Shown here: in pieces, positions 8,497-18,326 of the stretch | Layout: the number at the start of each line of letters is the position of its first letter | Position numbering within the stretch: position 1 is the first letter of the stretch | Assembly: GCA_948469375.1 (NCBI GenBank) | Contig: CAOKLO010000002.1 | Coordinates: 62,001 to 126,000, forward strand | DNA length: 64,000 nucleotides | Direction of reading: 5' to 3' | Source of the DNA: an uncultured bacterium | GTDB lineage: Bacteria; Bacillota; Clostridia; Oscillospirales; Oscillospiraceae | Notes under the pieces: generated by a model | The model's database searches: none | The model's input: only the letters and a program-made list of their open reading frames with translations | Told to the model about the DNA's origin: nothing | Translations under genes and position numbers: made by a program

Positions 8497-9582
8497 TTAT
8501 CTGCGCTCGATGTATCCCTCCGCGCACAGCAGCTCGGCCAGCTCCACGCCGCCGCCCGCTGCGCCCCGCAGGGTATTGTGGGACAGGGAGACAAACTTGT
8601 AGTCGTATTGGGTATCCGGGCGCAGGCGGCCGATGGACACCGCCATACCGCCCTCCAGGTCCCGGTCCAGCTTGGCCTGGGGCCGGTCGGGCTCCTCGAA
8701 GTAGTTCAGGAACTGCTTGGGAGCGGTGGGCAGGTTCAGCTCCTGGGCACGGCCCTTGAAGCTCCTCCACGCCTCCTTCATCTGCTCCATGGTGGGCTTA
8801 TTCTTGAAGGTGACAAAGGCGGCGGCGGTATGGCCGTTGGACACGGGCACCCGCAGGCACTGGGCGGTGATGGACGTGCCCTCGGCGTTGACAATCACAC
8901 CGTTTTCCACATGGCCCCAGACCTTGAGCGGCTCCTGCTCGCTTTTTTCCTCCTCGCCGCCGATGTAGGGGATCAGGTTATCCACCATCTCAGGCCAGGT
9001 CTGGAAGGTCTTGCCTGCGCCGGAAATGGCCTGGTAGGTGCACACCAGAACCTTTTCCACGCCGAACTGGCGCAGGGGGGACAGGGCGGGGACATAGCTC
9101 TGAATGGAACAGTTGGACTTGACGGCGATAAAACCCCGCTTGGTGCCCAAACGCTGGCGCTGGGCCTTGATGACCTCGATATGCTCCGGGTTCACCTCGG
9201 GGATGACCATGGGCACGTCGGGGGTCCAGCGGTGGGCGGAGTTGTTGGACACCACCGGACACTCGTGGCGGGCGTAGTCCTCCTCCAGCGCCTTAATCTC
9301 ATCCTTTTTCATATCCACGGCGGAGAACACGAAGTCCACCAGAGAGGCGATTTTCTCCACATCCTCCTGGGCGCTGAGCAGCACCAGATCCTTGGCTCCG
9401 GCAGGAATGGGAGCATCCATGGCCCAGCGGCCCGCGACGGCTTCCTCGTACCGCTTGCCCGCGGAGCGGGGGCTGGCGGCCACCACGGTGAGCTGGAACC
9501 AGGGGTGGTTCTCCAGCAGGGTGACGAAGCGCTGGCCTACCATGCCGGTGGCGCCGATGACGCCGACTTTATATTTTTCCAT
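8497..9582 (-). CDS. asd: Aspartate-semialdehyde dehydrogenase
   Basis: Reduces aspartyl phosphate to the semialdehyde for Lys/Met/Thr and peptidoglycan synthesis. At 361 residues it belongs to the longer archaeal/fungal-type ASADH branch. The NADP loop is GATGMVGQR at residues 10-18 and the catalytic cysteine is C158 in VKSNCSIQ; typical bacterial enzymes have a PNCST-type motif instead. Further conserved segments are ISGAGKTFQTWPEM and SNGHTAA. The RBS AGGAGGT is 8 bases before the ATG. It is first gene of the minus-strand asd-dapA-dapB run. Confidence 0.94.
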   Translation of the reverse strand: MEKYKVGVIGATGMVGQRFVTLLENHPWFQLTVVAASPRSAGKRYEEAVAGRWAMDAPIPAGAKDLVLLSAQEDVEKIASLVDFVFSAVDMKKDEIKALEEDYARHECPVVSNNSAHRWTPDVPMVIPEVNPEHIEVIKAQRQRLGTKRGFIAVKSNCSIQSYVPALSPLRQFGVEKVLVCTYQAISGAGKTFQTWPEMVDNLIPYIGGEEEKSEQEPLKVWGHVENGVIVNAEGTSITAQCLRVPVSNGHTAAAFVTFKNKPTMEQMKEAWRSFKGRAQELNLPTAPKQFLNYFEEPDRPQAKLDRDLEGGMAVSIGRLRPDTQYDYKFVSLSHNTLRGAAGGGVELAELLCAEGYIERR

Positions 9583-9628
9583 ATGCTTTTACCTCCTGTG
9601 CGCCGCCCGACCTTTGAGAATTTGGGAC

Positions 9629-9657
9629 TTGCGGCCTGGCGGCGGATACGCTATAAT
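9629..9657 (+). promoter_or_regulatory. Candidate promoter for the SpoIID-like gene
   Basis: TTGCGG at 9629-9634 and a perfect TATAAT at 9652-9657 with a 17-base spacer. It lies in the divergent region with asd and would give a leader of about 125 bases. I did not find an equally good promoter for asd on the other strand. Confidence 0.55.
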
Positions 9658-9788
9658 ATGAATATTGTCGAAAGAAGTCTGAAAAAACAGACTATGACCA
9701 TAAGAACAATGGTACTTATCAATATAACATCAACACGCTAAAGAGTCAATTTGGCGTTGCCGCTTGAAGTGGAGAAATGGAGAACCAA

Positions 9789-11522
9789 ATGAAGCGAAAA
9801 TTCGTGCAAATTGTAGCGCTGTGCCTTGCCGTGGGCCTTTTGCTGGGTGCCGGAAGGGAAACGGCCGCCGCCGCGTCGGCCAATTCCAACGGCCGCATCA
9901 TCCGGGTGGGGCTCCACTACGGCACCGGGGCCATAGAGGGCCTGAACCTCCTGAACAATGTGGGCTCCGGGTTCCGGTTTGGATATTATGACGGCTCCAA
10001 CCGGTTTGTGGAGCTGGGCTCCACCCCCCAGACAGCCATTTCCGTGGTAGAGACGATGAATGTGTATTATGGGATATACAATGGCTATTCCAGCTACCAC
10101 ACGGCAATCACTTCTTCCGTTGCGGTGGGCGAGTACCACCTCCAGCTGCCGGGGACCTACAGCAGCTTTGCCCAGGCCCAGGCGGCTGCGTCCGGGTATT
10201 TAGGCGGCTTTGTGGCGTACATTGGGGGAACGTACTACGCCCGGGTGGGCAGCTACACAACCCGCGCTCAGGCGCAGAGCGCCCAGGCGGCGCTTGGAAC
10301 GGCCTGTGAGCTGAGCTGGACCTCGGAATACGGCGTCAGCGTGGTGGCCACCGGCACCAGCAGCATCCTGTTCCAGTATGACGACAAGGGTCAGGGCACT
10401 GGCCTTGGGGTGGAGCCCATACAGGTGGGAAGCGAGAAGTGCACCACTTGGAGCAAGGGCTTCCACTATCCCGGCGGCTTCCGCTTTGAGCGTATTAACG
10501 GCGGTAAACTGACGGTGGTTAACATCGTGGATTTTGAGGATTATATTGAGGGCGTGGTTGGCACTGAGATGAGCAACAGCTGGCCCGTAGAGGCACTGAA
10601 GGCCCAGGCGGTGGCGGCCCGCAGCTACGCCGTTTCTCTAGGCTCCAAGCACTCGGCGCACCACTTCGATATCTGTGACAGCACGGACTGTCAAGCCTAC
10701 GACGGTCATAACGGCGCTGGGAGCAATACCCATGCCGCAGTTACCCAGACCACTGGGCTGGGGTGCGTCTATAATGGAAAGCCGGCTGAAAGCTTTTATT
10801 ACTCCAGCAACGGTGGGGCCAGTGAGAGTGTGTCCAATGTGTGGAGCAGCAATCAGTCCCGTTATCCCTATCTGGTGGGCAAGGTGGACCCTTATGAGGC
10901 ATCGGCGGGCATCAATAACACCTGGGAACGCTCTTTTACCAGCGCTCAGTTGATTTCCAGACTTCTGTCCAAACAGAATGTCAGGGGCGCCATTGTGTCA
11001 GCGGCTGTCACAGCGTATACCGAAGCGGGGAATCCCAAAACCATCACATTCACCGACAGCACGGGAGCAAGCTATTCAGTAGATACGAACCTAGTGTTCC
11101 AGAACTTGGGCCTGCCCTCCTTCCGGTTTGGCTTTGCGGGCGGAGGGGGAACCGGCGCACCCGCGCCCACCACACCGTCCAGCAACATATCCATCAACGG
11201 TTCCACCATGGTGAACGGCACGGCGGGACTGTACGCCATTGACGGAAACGGAGGAATTACAGCGCTGGGGGGCGACATGTACATTATCACCAGCAGTGGG
11301 ACCTCCCCGCTGGGCCAGGGCGCGAACCAGAATCAGAGTTACGTCAACAACTGGGGCAGTTCCGCCGTGACGATAAACGGCACCATCACCTTCTCGGGCA
11401 GAGGTTCGGGCCACAACATAGGTATGAGCCAGTGGGGCGCATACGCGATGGCTCGGCAGGGGTATAATTACCAGCAGATTCTGCAATTCTACTATACTGG
11501 CATTACGGTGGGATATGTGTGA
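9789..11522 (+). CDS. Secreted SpoIID/LytB-domain protein with SPOR-like segment
   Basis: Secreted protein of about 577 residues. The signal peptide is [25 protein letters not shown]-like peptidoglycan-binding segment ([21 protein letters not shown]) lies near residues 149-170. The SpoIID core starts near 245 ([15 protein letters not shown], then [12 protein letters not shown]). The family C-terminal block ([19 protein letters not shown]) ends the protein after a Gly/Pro/Thr-rich insert of about 100 residues. SpoIID proteins are lytic transglycosylases of denuded glycan. The ATG at 9789 has GGAG at proper distance; the upstream ATG at 9777 has its GGAG only 2 bases away. The stop overlaps the queA GTG. 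Confidence 0.85.
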   Translation: MKRKFVQIVALCLAVGLLLGAGRETAAAASANSNGRIIRVGLHYGTGAIEGLNLLNNVGSGFRFGYYDGSNRFVELGSTPQTAISVVETMNVYYGIYNGYSSYHTAITSSVAVGEYHLQLPGTYSSFAQAQAAASGYLGGFVAYIGGTYYARVGSYTTRAQAQSAQAALGTACELSWTSEYGVSVVATGTSSILFQYDDKGQGTGLGVEPIQVGSEKCTTWSKGFHYPGGFRFERINGGKLTVVNIVDFEDYIEGVVGTEMSNSWPVEALKAQAVAARSYAVSLGSKHSAHHFDICDSTDCQAYDGHNGAGSNTHAAVTQTTGLGCVYNGKPAESFYYSSNGGASESVSNVWSSNQSRYPYLVGKVDPYEASAGINNTWERSFTSAQLISRLLSKQNVRGAIVSAAVTAYTEAGNPKTITFTDSTGASYSVDTNLVFQNLGLPSFRFGFAGGGGTGAPAPTTPSSNISINGSTMVNGTAGLYAIDGNGGITALGGDMYIITSSGTSPLGQGANQNQSYVNNWGSSAVTINGTITFSGRGSGHNIGMSQWGAYAMARQGYNYQQILQFYYTGITVGYV

Positions 11523-12556
11523 AAACATCCGATTTTTATTTTGACCTTCCGCCTGAGCTGATTGCTCAGACGCCGCTGGAGCGGCGGGACGCCTCCCGTC
11601 TGCTGGCGCTGGACAGGGCCACGGGGAAGACCCGGCACATGCGCTTTTACGATCTGCCCTCCCTTCTGCGCCCCGGTGACTGCCTTGTGCTCAACAACAG
11701 CCGTGTGCTGCCCGCCCGGCTTATCGGCCGCAGGGCGGGGGGCGGCGCCTGCGAGGTGCTGCTGCTCATCGACCGGGGGGAGAAGGTGTGGGAGTGTCTG
11801 GTGCGCCCCGGCAAGAAGCTGCGCCCCGGCGCAAAGATCACCTTTGGAGAGAATGAGCTGACCGCCGAGGTGGTGGACGAGGGGGCGGGCGGCAGCCGCC
11901 TGGTCCGTTTCGATTACGAGGGGATTTTCCTGGAAACTCTGGAGCGGCTGGGCAAAATGCCTCTGCCGCCCTACATCAAGGCAGAGCTGGAGGATGGAGA
12001 GCGCTACCAGACGGTGTACTCCAAGGTGATAGGGTCCGCTGCCGCCCCCACGGCGGGGCTGCACTTTACCCAGCCGCTGCTGAAAAAGATCCAGGCCATG
12101 GGGGTGAAGGTGTGCTATGTGACCCTCCACGTGGGTCTGGGGACCTTCCGCCCGGTGAAAGCGGAAAACCTGGACGAGCACGAGATGCACTCGGAATACT
12201 GCGTCATCCCCCAGGAGACGGCGGACGCCATCAACGAGACGAAACGGACGGGAGGCCGGGTCATCTGCGTGGGCACCACCTCCTGCCGCACCATCGAGAG
12301 CTGGGCCCGAGAGGACGGCACACTGACCGCTTCGGCGGGGTGGACTAATATCTTTATCTACCCCGGCTACCGCTTCAAGGTGCTGGATGCCCTTATCACC
12401 AACTTCCATTTGCCGGAGTCCACTCTGATTATGCTGGTGTCTGCCCTGGCGGGGCGGGAACGTGTGCTGGCGGCCTATGAGGAGGCGGTTCGGGAGCAAT
12501 ACCGCTTCTTTTCCTTTGGAGACGCCATGTTCATCACGGATAATATCGAATCATAA
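11519..12556 (+). CDS. queA: S-adenosylmethionine:tRNA ribosyltransferase-isomerase
   Basis: Transfers and rearranges the ribose of SAM to make epoxyqueuosine in tRNA; 345 residues, the normal length. Family landmarks are [23 protein letters not shown] at the N-terminus, [13 protein letters not shown], a central APTAGLHFT and VGLGTFRPV, and a C-terminal [16 protein letters not shown]. The GTG start at 11519 overlaps the TGA of the preceding gene (GTGA), which couples the two although their functions look unrelated. No tgt or queG is present in the window. Confidence 0.96.
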   Translation: MKTSDFYFDLPPELIAQTPLERRDASRLLALDRATGKTRHMRFYDLPSLLRPGDCLVLNNSRVLPARLIGRRAGGGACEVLLLIDRGEKVWECLVRPGKKLRPGAKITFGENELTAEVVDEGAGGSRLVRFDYEGIFLETLERLGKMPLPPYIKAELEDGERYQTVYSKVIGSAAAPTAGLHFTQPLLKKIQAMGVKVCYVTLHVGLGTFRPVKAENLDEHEMHSEYCVIPQETADAINETKRTGGRVICVGTTSCRTIESWAREDGTLTASAGWTNIFIYPGYRFKVLDALITNFHLPESTLIMLVSALAGRERVLAAYEEAVREQYRFFSFGDAMFITDNIES

Positions 12557-12560
12557 AAAG

Positions 12561-12590
12561 TCCCCGGGGCCCTGCGAAGGGTCTCGGGGA
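12561..12590. terminator. Bidirectional terminator between queA and the HD-GYP gene
   Basis: TCCCCG at 12561-12566 pairs with CGGGGA at 12585-12590, with inner GGCCCT/AAGGGTC pairing. TTCTTTAT follows on the plus side and CTTTTTATG on the minus side. It serves convergent genes. Confidence 0.85.
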
Positions 12591-12594
12591 TTCT

Positions 12595-14454
12595 TTATGT
12601 CTCCTGCTGGGGAGCGGCGCTGAGGGCGTCGTCATACATGCGCCGGCAGGCGTCTTGACGGCCTTGAGCATAGGCCTGCTTCAGCTGCTCCACCACGCCG
12701 GGGTCCCGGAGAAACGCGGTGAGCAGAGGGGAGAAGCGTCTGCCTTCCAATTTGACGGCCTCCTGTACCGCTTGGTTAAGGGGTTTGCCGCCGTCGCCGT
12801 ATATGGGGGCGAAGTTGGTTTTGTTCTCCAGCCAGTCAATCAGTCCAATGAGGTCCACCATCTGTCGGGCGGGGCATTCCAGCCGCTTGTAAGAGGCGGG
12901 ATATCCCCGGGAGCCGTCATACCAGGTGTGGTGGCCCAGCGCCGCGTCGGCGTACCGGATGGTGGAGGGACAGAGGGAAAGGTAGGCTGCCCCCGCAGTG
13001 GTATGGAGCCGGGCCATATCGTATTCCTCCTCAAACCATTGCCGGGGTGTGCGGGAATACAGCTCAATGACGCTGATTTTTCCGATGTCATGGAACATGC
13101 CGCAGCCCATGGCGTAATCCATCACGGCCCGCCGCTTTTGGTCCGGGTCCGGGATGCGCCGGATAAAGTCGATATCGTCGAAGAAGCCGGGGTCGTCTTT
13201 CAGGATGATATCGCTGAAGGTCCGGGCCGCCGCAGCCACGCTCTGGGTGTGGAGGAATATTTCGGTGGCGAAGCGCAGCAAAAGCTTTTGGAGAAAATCG
13301 CCGTAGGAGACGCCTCCGGTCTCCACAAAGGTGAAGGACAGCTGACGGAGGTAGAGGAACAGGCTTCCGTTTCCCAGCTCGCCGGGGTAGGCGTCCACAT
13401 AGCGCAGCACCCGCCGGTAGAGGTTTTCCAGATATTCCTTCCGCGGCGGGATGTGGTCGGGATACTGGGACAGATACTGGCTGTAGAAGGCAGGAAGCGA
13501 GATCATGCTGTACATCCCGTCTAGGGTGTAATTTGTGGGATCGGCGGCGTCCAGCAGCTCCTCAATTTTGGACAACAGGGTATCCAGGCTGTTGAAACCG
13601 CAGTAGTATTCAATGGCGTAGTAGGCAAAGGCCGACTTTGCGGGGGGCTGTTTGCCCTGTATTTCCGCCTCGTCGAACCGCCGCTGATAGACAATGTAGG
13701 CGGACTCCATAATATCCGCCATGTCCTCGGGGGTCATCACCATTTCCCGGCTGTGGGAGATGCTGGAGGTGATGTTCTGGTGGGTGAGGTAAATAAACCG
13801 GTCCCAGGGGAGAGAGGGGGCCTTTTCCTGATACTGCTTGCTCTGGTAAATGGCCAGGGAGTCCTTCAGCAGGGCAATTTTTTCCCGGGGGGTGCTGAAC
13901 TGTCCAAGGGCGATATTGGCCCGCGAGCGCAGAATATAGCCTCTGGTGTCGGTGTCGTTGATGAGGTCAAAGTATTTCAAATAGGCCGCCGCCTCGGTAA
14001 AGCAAAGCCGCATCCGGTCAGAGTACTCCCGGGTGTCGGACATCTCCAGCCCCACAAGCTTGCTGACCAGGCTGTTCCGGCTCAGACCCAGCCAGTACAG
14101 CTCCCGGATCATCATATTCAGGTCCTGCTTTTGACGGGCCAGGGTGAGCAGGGCCTGGTGGATCTGGCAGAACAGCCCCACATCCAGTTCCTTCTGGCCG
14201 TTGAACAGCTGAAAGGAAAACTCCTCCAGCTCCGTTACCTGTTCCTGGCTGGCGTCAAACAGATTGTCCAGTATGGGGAACAGCCCGCTGCGGAGCAGCT
14301 CCATATTCCGTTTGTTCAGCCGGGCGATCTGTGCCCGGTTTTCCTCCATCTGCGCGGTGTATTCCTCACAGGTCAGCGCTCCAGGCCGCTTGCGCTGGGC
14401 GAGAGCGGCAAACTGCCGCAGATTGGCGATGTATTCCTCCTGATATTGCTCCAT
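12595..14454 (-). CDS. HD-GYP-type phosphodiesterase with helical N-terminal region
   Basis: 619-residue cytosolic protein with no membrane segment visible. The C-terminal third carries the HD-GYP hallmarks: CGMFHDIGKISV near residue 455, then LHTTAGAAYL and HHTWYDGSRGYP near 515, and DLIGLIDWLENKTN. The first about 400 residues are helix-rich and look TPR-like or STAND-sensor-like. HD-GYP domains hydrolyse cyclic di-GMP. The gene lies 28 bases after a hybrid histidine kinase, so it is probably the output of that system although it has no receiver of its own. The GYP motif is intact, which argues for catalytic activity. Confidence 0.8.
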   Translation of the reverse strand: MEQYQEEYIANLRQFAALAQRKRPGALTCEEYTAQMEENRAQIARLNKRNMELLRSGLFPILDNLFDASQEQVTELEEFSFQLFNGQKELDVGLFCQIHQALLTLARQKQDLNMMIRELYWLGLSRNSLVSKLVGLEMSDTREYSDRMRLCFTEAAAYLKYFDLINDTDTRGYILRSRANIALGQFSTPREKIALLKDSLAIYQSKQYQEKAPSLPWDRFIYLTHQNITSSISHSREMVMTPEDMADIMESAYIVYQRRFDEAEIQGKQPPAKSAFAYYAIEYYCGFNSLDTLLSKIEELLDAADPTNYTLDGMYSMISLPAFYSQYLSQYPDHIPPRKEYLENLYRRVLRYVDAYPGELGNGSLFLYLRQLSFTFVETGGVSYGDFLQKLLLRFATEIFLHTQSVAAAARTFSDIILKDDPGFFDDIDFIRRIPDPDQKRRAVMDYAMGCGMFHDIGKISVIELYSRTPRQWFEEEYDMARLHTTAGAAYLSLCPSTIRYADAALGHHTWYDGSRGYPASYKRLECPARQMVDLIGLIDWLENKTNFAPIYGDGGKPLNQAVQEAVKLEGRRFSPLLTAFLRDPGVVEQLKQAYAQGRQDACRRMYDDALSAAPQQET

Positions 14455-14482
14455 GGCGCCTCATCCCCCCTTTGACCACACT

Positions 14483-16120
14483 TCAGCCCTTGACCACCTT
14501 GGGCCTGAGCTGCGCCCGCAGAATTTCATACAGCCGGTCCACGTCCACCGGCTTGGAGATGTGCTCACTCATGCCCGCCTGCTTGGCAAGGCGCACGTCC
14601 TCCAGAAAGGCGTTGGCGGTCATGGCTACGATCCAGATGCTCTGGGCGTCCGGCCTGGACAGCTGCCGGATACGGCGGGTAGCCTCATAGCCGTCCATCA
14701 CCGGCATCTGCACGTCCATGAAAATGAGATCGAACCAGCCCTCGGGGGACTGCTGGAACTTTTCCAGCGCCTGGGCGCCGTCTCCGGCCACCTCGATCTG
14801 CACTCCGGTCATGCCCAGCAGCTCAATGGCGATTTCCTGGTTGAGCTCGTTGTCCTCCACCAGCAGCACCCGGTTTGAGCTGTAATCCGCCTCCTGCCCG
14901 CTGTGGGCCTGATGGTCCGCCGCCCGGTGGATGAGGGAGGAGAGGGTGCCCAGCAAACGGCTGGGAAACAGGGGGCAGGGGACAAAGGCGCTCACTCCCG
15001 CCCGGGTCGCCTGATACTCAATTTGAGCCCAGTCGCTTTCAGACACCAGGAGAATGGGGAAGTCCGGCCCGGCCAGCTGCCGCACATGGGAGGCCAGCCC
15101 CAAAGGGGGCATATCGGCCAGCTCCTGGCCCAGAAGCAGGGCGCAGGGCATTTGGCCCTCATATTGGGCCTCCGTCAGCCGGGTGACGGCGTCCAGCCCG
15201 GAGGTCAGACAGATGGGTGCGAGACCCGCGCGGCTGAGATAGGCGGCGATCTGACGGGCCTGCCGTTCCTGGCGCTCCGCCACCAGAACAGTATGGCTTG
15301 TGGGAAGGTCCGGCGCTTCCTCCTCCTGGGAAGCGATGGGAAGGGGAAGCTCCACGGTGAAGCAGCTGCCCTCGTTTTCCCGGCTCTCCACCGAGATGGC
15401 GCCGCCCATGCCATCCACCAGCTTTTTTACAATGGACATACCCAGTCCGGTGCCCTCAATCTGCTGATTGGCGGTGCTGCGCACCCGCTCAAAGGGGAGG
15501 AATATCTTTTCAAGAAATTCCTCGCTCATGCCCACGCCGTTGTCCCGGCAGGAGAAGGTCAGCCGGACGGAGCCGTCCGACCTGGGCTGCTGGAGAAAAT
15601 TGACCTGGATCTCCCCTCCGGCCTGGGTGTATTTGACGGCATTGCCCATGATATTGACGATAATCTGCCGCAGGCGCAGAGGGTCGCCCACCAGGTTTTC
15701 CGCCGTGATGTCTCCGATCACAATGTGGAGGGTCTGGTTTTTCTGCACCGCTTGGGGGCGCACAATGACGGCCACGTCGTGGACCAGGTCGGCCAGAGAG
15801 AACACCTCCTGGCTGAGGACCATGCGGCCGCTGTCGATGCGGGACATGTCCAGCACGTTGTTGACCAGGCTCATCAAATGAGAGGAGGCTGTCTGGATTT
15901 TTTCCAGGCAGTCCTGCACCCGGGCCTTCTCGTCGATATGGGACAGGCCGATGGCAGCCATACCCACGATGGCGTTCATAGGGGTGCGGATGTCATGGGA
16001 CATATTGGACAAAAAGCGGCTTTTGGCCTGATTGGCCTCCTGAGCCTCATTCAGCGCGGCCTTCAGAGCGGCGTTTTCCTGCTCCAGCTGTTCTGTGTAT
16101 GTCTGCTGCATATGTTGCAT
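14483..16120 (-). CDS. Hybrid histidine kinase with two receiver domains
   Basis: 545 residues, soluble. An N-terminal coiled coil (residues 1-35) leads into HisKA with the phospho-acceptor H42 in SNMSHDIRTPMN. An HATPase domain follows (N-box and GTGLGMSIVKKLVDGMGG). A first receiver-like domain (about 290-405) has LLLGQEL where the phospho-Asp should be, so it is a pseudo-receiver. A second receiver has the DD pair in LLVEDN and D469 in IFMDVQMPVMDG. There is no sensor domain, transmembrane segment or HPt, so partner proteins must supply input and output. The HD-GYP gene follows after 28 bases. Confidence 0.88.
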   Translation of the reverse strand: MQHMQQTYTEQLEQENAALKAALNEAQEANQAKSRFLSNMSHDIRTPMNAIVGMAAIGLSHIDEKARVQDCLEKIQTASSHLMSLVNNVLDMSRIDSGRMVLSQEVFSLADLVHDVAVIVRPQAVQKNQTLHIVIGDITAENLVGDPLRLRQIIVNIMGNAVKYTQAGGEIQVNFLQQPRSDGSVRLTFSCRDNGVGMSEEFLEKIFLPFERVRSTANQQIEGTGLGMSIVKKLVDGMGGAISVESRENEGSCFTVELPLPIASQEEEAPDLPTSHTVLVAERQERQARQIAAYLSRAGLAPICLTSGLDAVTRLTEAQYEGQMPCALLLGQELADMPPLGLASHVRQLAGPDFPILLVSESDWAQIEYQATRAGVSAFVPCPLFPSRLLGTLSSLIHRAADHQAHSGQEADYSSNRVLLVEDNELNQEIAIELLGMTGVQIEVAGDGAQALEKFQQSPEGWFDLIFMDVQMPVMDGYEATRRIRQLSRPDAQSIWIVAMTANAFLEDVRLAKQAGMSEHISKPVDVDRLYEILRAQLRPKVVKG

Positions 16121-16265
16121 AGCTCAAATTTCACTCCGCCTTACAAATTTAGGAAGGATTTAATGTAACTGAAATTATACAATGATAGCATATCACACAA
16201 TGGCGCGGATTTCCATAGCGCGTTAAAAATAAACAAGAAATTCTGTACTGCGCCCCCGCATAAAA

Positions 16266-16307
16266 GGACCGCAGACAGAGGGCGGCGGTCCCGTCCCTCT
16301 GCCTGCG
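16266..16307 (-). terminator. Terminator region after ilvD
   Basis: GGACCGC and GCGGTCC pair at 16266-16291, with CCTTTTATG on the minus side. An alternative longer stem uses CAGAGGG/CCCTCTG. It lies about 30 bases beyond the ilvD stop. Confidence 0.65.
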
Positions 16308-16335
16308 TTGAAAACGAATGAAATGACGCTTCGAA

Positions 16336-17997
16336 TTACTCCAGCACAGCGCCCCGGGCGGCGGAGGTCACCAGCTTGGCGTACCGGGCCAGATAGCCGG
16401 TTTTGATCTTGGGCTCGGGGCAGGTCCAGGCGGCTCTTCGAGCGGCCAGCGTATCGGCGTCCACCAGCAGCTCGATTTTACAGGAGGGGATGTCGATGGC
16501 GATTTGGTCGCCCTCTTCCACAAAAGCAATGGGCCCGCCCTGGGCGGCCTCAGGGCAGACGTGGCCGATGGACGCGCCACGGGTGGCGCCGGAGAACCGG
16601 CCGTCGGTGATAAGGGCCACGGACTCGCCCAGGCCCATGCCGCAGATGGCGGAGGTGGGGTTGAGCATCTCCCGCATACCGGGACCGCCCTTGGGGCCCT
16701 CGTAGCGGATGACCACCACGTCGCCCGCTGCGATTTTCCCGGCATAGATGGCCTCAATGGCCTCCTCCTCGGACTCGAACACCCGGGCGGGGCCCTGGTG
16801 GCGCATCATCTCGGGGGCCACGGCGGAGCGCTTCACCACGCAGCCCTCGGGGGCCAGATTGCCCTTGAGGACGGCAATGCCGCCGTCGGGGGAGTAGGGG
16901 GCGTCAATGGGACGGATGAGGGTGGGGTTCCGGTTGACCACGCCCTCCAGGTTTTCGCCCAAGGTTTTTCCGGTGCAAGTAAGGACGGAGGTGTCCAGCA
17001 GGCCATTTTTGTTCAGCTCGGTCATGACGGCGTGAACGCCGCCCGCCCCCTCCAGGTCCTCCATGTAGGTATCCCCAGCGGGTGCCAGATGGCACAGGTT
17101 GGGGGTCTTACTGGAGATCTCGTTGGACTTGTCCAAGTCCAGCTCAATGCCGCATTCGTGGGCGATGGCGGGCAGGTGGAGCATGGTGTTGGTGGAGCAG
17201 CCCAGGGCCATATCCACCGTCTCGGCGTTGTGGAATGCGGCTTTGGTCATAATGTCCCGGGGCTTAATGTCCTGTTTTACCAGTTCCATAATCTGCATCC
17301 CAGCGTGCTTGGCCAGCCGCAGGCGGGCAGACCATACGGCGGGAATGGTGCCGTTGCCCTTCAGGCCCATGCCGATGGCCTCGGTGAGGCAGTTCATGGA
17401 ATTGGCGGTGTACATGCCGGAGCAGGAGCCGCAGGTGGGACAGGCGTTGTTCACATACTCGTCTACGCCGTCCTCGTCCAGCTTGCCCGCGTAGTATCCG
17501 CCTACAGCCTCGAACATATGGGACAGACAGGTGCGCCGCCCGTCGTTAAGACGTCCAGCCAGCATAGGACCGCCGGAACAGAAGATGGTGGGAATGTTTA
17601 CCCGGGCCGCCGCCATCAGCAGGCCGGGAACGTTTTTGTCACAGTTTGGGATCATCACCAGGCCGTCAAATTGGTGGGCCATGGCCATAGCCTCGGTGGA
17701 GTCGGCAATGAGGTCCCTGGTGACCAGAGAGTATTTCATACCTACGTGTCCCATGGCGATGCCGTCGCACACAGCAATGGCGGGGAACTCAATGGGGGTG
17801 CCCCCTGCGGCCCGGACGCCCGCCTTGACGGCCTCGGCGATTTTGTCCAGGTTCATGTGGCCGGGGACGATCTCATTATAGGAGCACACCACGCCGATGA
17901 GGGGACGCTCCAGCTCCTCCTTGGTGTAGCCCAGGGCGTAGAACAGGGAGCGGTTGGGGGCGGTGGGGACGCCTTTTTTTACATTGTCGGAACGCAT
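16336..17997 (-). CDS. ilvD: Dihydroxy-acid dehydratase
   Basis: Fe-S dehydratase forming 2-keto-isovalerate and 2-keto-3-methylvalerate; 553 residues, typical length. The cluster cysteines are in PNCDKNVPG and [18 protein letters not shown]. The C-terminal [19 protein letters not shown] block is intact. It is last of the branched-chain genes, but it is separated from ilvC by a small gene, a terminator and its own promoter. The start MRSDNVKKG fits the family. Confidence 0.97.
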   Translation of the reverse strand: MRSDNVKKGVPTAPNRSLFYALGYTKEELERPLIGVVCSYNEIVPGHMNLDKIAEAVKAGVRAAGGTPIEFPAIAVCDGIAMGHVGMKYSLVTRDLIADSTEAMAMAHQFDGLVMIPNCDKNVPGLLMAAARVNIPTIFCSGGPMLAGRLNDGRRTCLSHMFEAVGGYYAGKLDEDGVDEYVNNACPTCGSCSGMYTANSMNCLTEAIGMGLKGNGTIPAVWSARLRLAKHAGMQIMELVKQDIKPRDIMTKAAFHNAETVDMALGCSTNTMLHLPAIAHECGIELDLDKSNEISSKTPNLCHLAPAGDTYMEDLEGAGGVHAVMTELNKNGLLDTSVLTCTGKTLGENLEGVVNRNPTLIRPIDAPYSPDGGIAVLKGNLAPEGCVVKRSAVAPEMMRHQGPARVFESEEEAIEAIYAGKIAAGDVVVIRYEGPKGGPGMREMLNPTSAICGMGLGESVALITDGRFSGATRGASIGHVCPEAAQGGPIAFVEEGDQIAIDIPSCKIELLVDADTLAARRAAWTCPEPKIKTGYLARYAKLVTSAARGAVLE

Positions 17998-18032
17998 ATG
18001 TAAGTCTCCTTCGCGGTTTTATAGGCTAAAGC

Positions 18033-18061
18033 ATTGTATCACAAAAAAGCCGGGAGCGCAA
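18033..18061 (-). promoter_or_regulatory. Promoter of ilvD overlapping the upstream terminator
   Basis: On the minus strand TTGCGC (18061-18056) and TACAAT (18038-18033) are 17 bases apart. The -35 box and spacer are made of the 3' arm and T-run of the ilvC-side terminator, so termination and ilvD initiation share the same DNA. Confidence 0.6.
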
Positions 18062-18094
18062 TGGAAAATCCCTCGGTTTCCATACGCTCCCGGC
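18043..18094 (-). terminator. Strong terminator after ilvC and the small membrane gene
   Basis: Stem GCCGGGAGCG/CGCTCCCGGC extended by ATGGAAA/TTTCCAT around an ATCCCTCGG loop, followed on the minus strand by TTTTTTG. It should separate the T-box driven ilvBNC message from ilvD. Confidence 0.88.
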
Positions 18095-18131
18095 GCTCTT
18101 TCAGCAGGAGTTCAGCTTGAACTTGGCTGCA

Positions 18132-18311
18132 TCACTCGTCGTCTGTTTTGCGGTTCTTTTTTGAGTGCAATGCCGCCTTGAAGTCATCGCGTCCTTGCTT
18201 GAGCACGCCGTCCATAGAGCTGTGCCCGCTTTTCATGTCCTGCCACAAGCGGGGATTGCACAGCGCCAAAACGATGATCAACACGACGGCAAGTCCCAGA
18301 AAAGCTCCCAT
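18132..18311 (-). CDS. Small membrane protein in the ilv operon
   Basis: 59-residue ORF beginning MGAFLGLAVVLIIVLALCNP: one N-terminal membrane helix followed by a charged tail (WQDMKSGHSSMDGVLKQG, then KKNRKTDDE). The ATG at 18311 has GGAG 9 bases upstream and lies 15 bases after the ilvC stop, before the terminator, so it is co-transcribed with ilvBNC. I do not recognise a family. The tidy start, RBS, helix and position argue that it is real. A regulator or small subunit role is conjecture. Confidence 0.72.
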   Translation of the reverse strand: MGAFLGLAVVLIIVLALCNPRLWQDMKSGHSSMDGVLKQGRDDFKAALHSKKNRKTDDE

Positions 18312-18326
18312 TTTGCTATACTCCGC

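Noticed and set aside
8392..9741. 449-codon open frame on the plus strand over asd
   Set aside because: Mirror of the asd gene; its first codons lie in the AT-rich repeat and the rest is antisense.
9583..9788. Lysine riboswitch upstream of asd
   Set aside because: Expected from function, but the conserved L-box elements are not visible in the 200-base leader on the minus strand.
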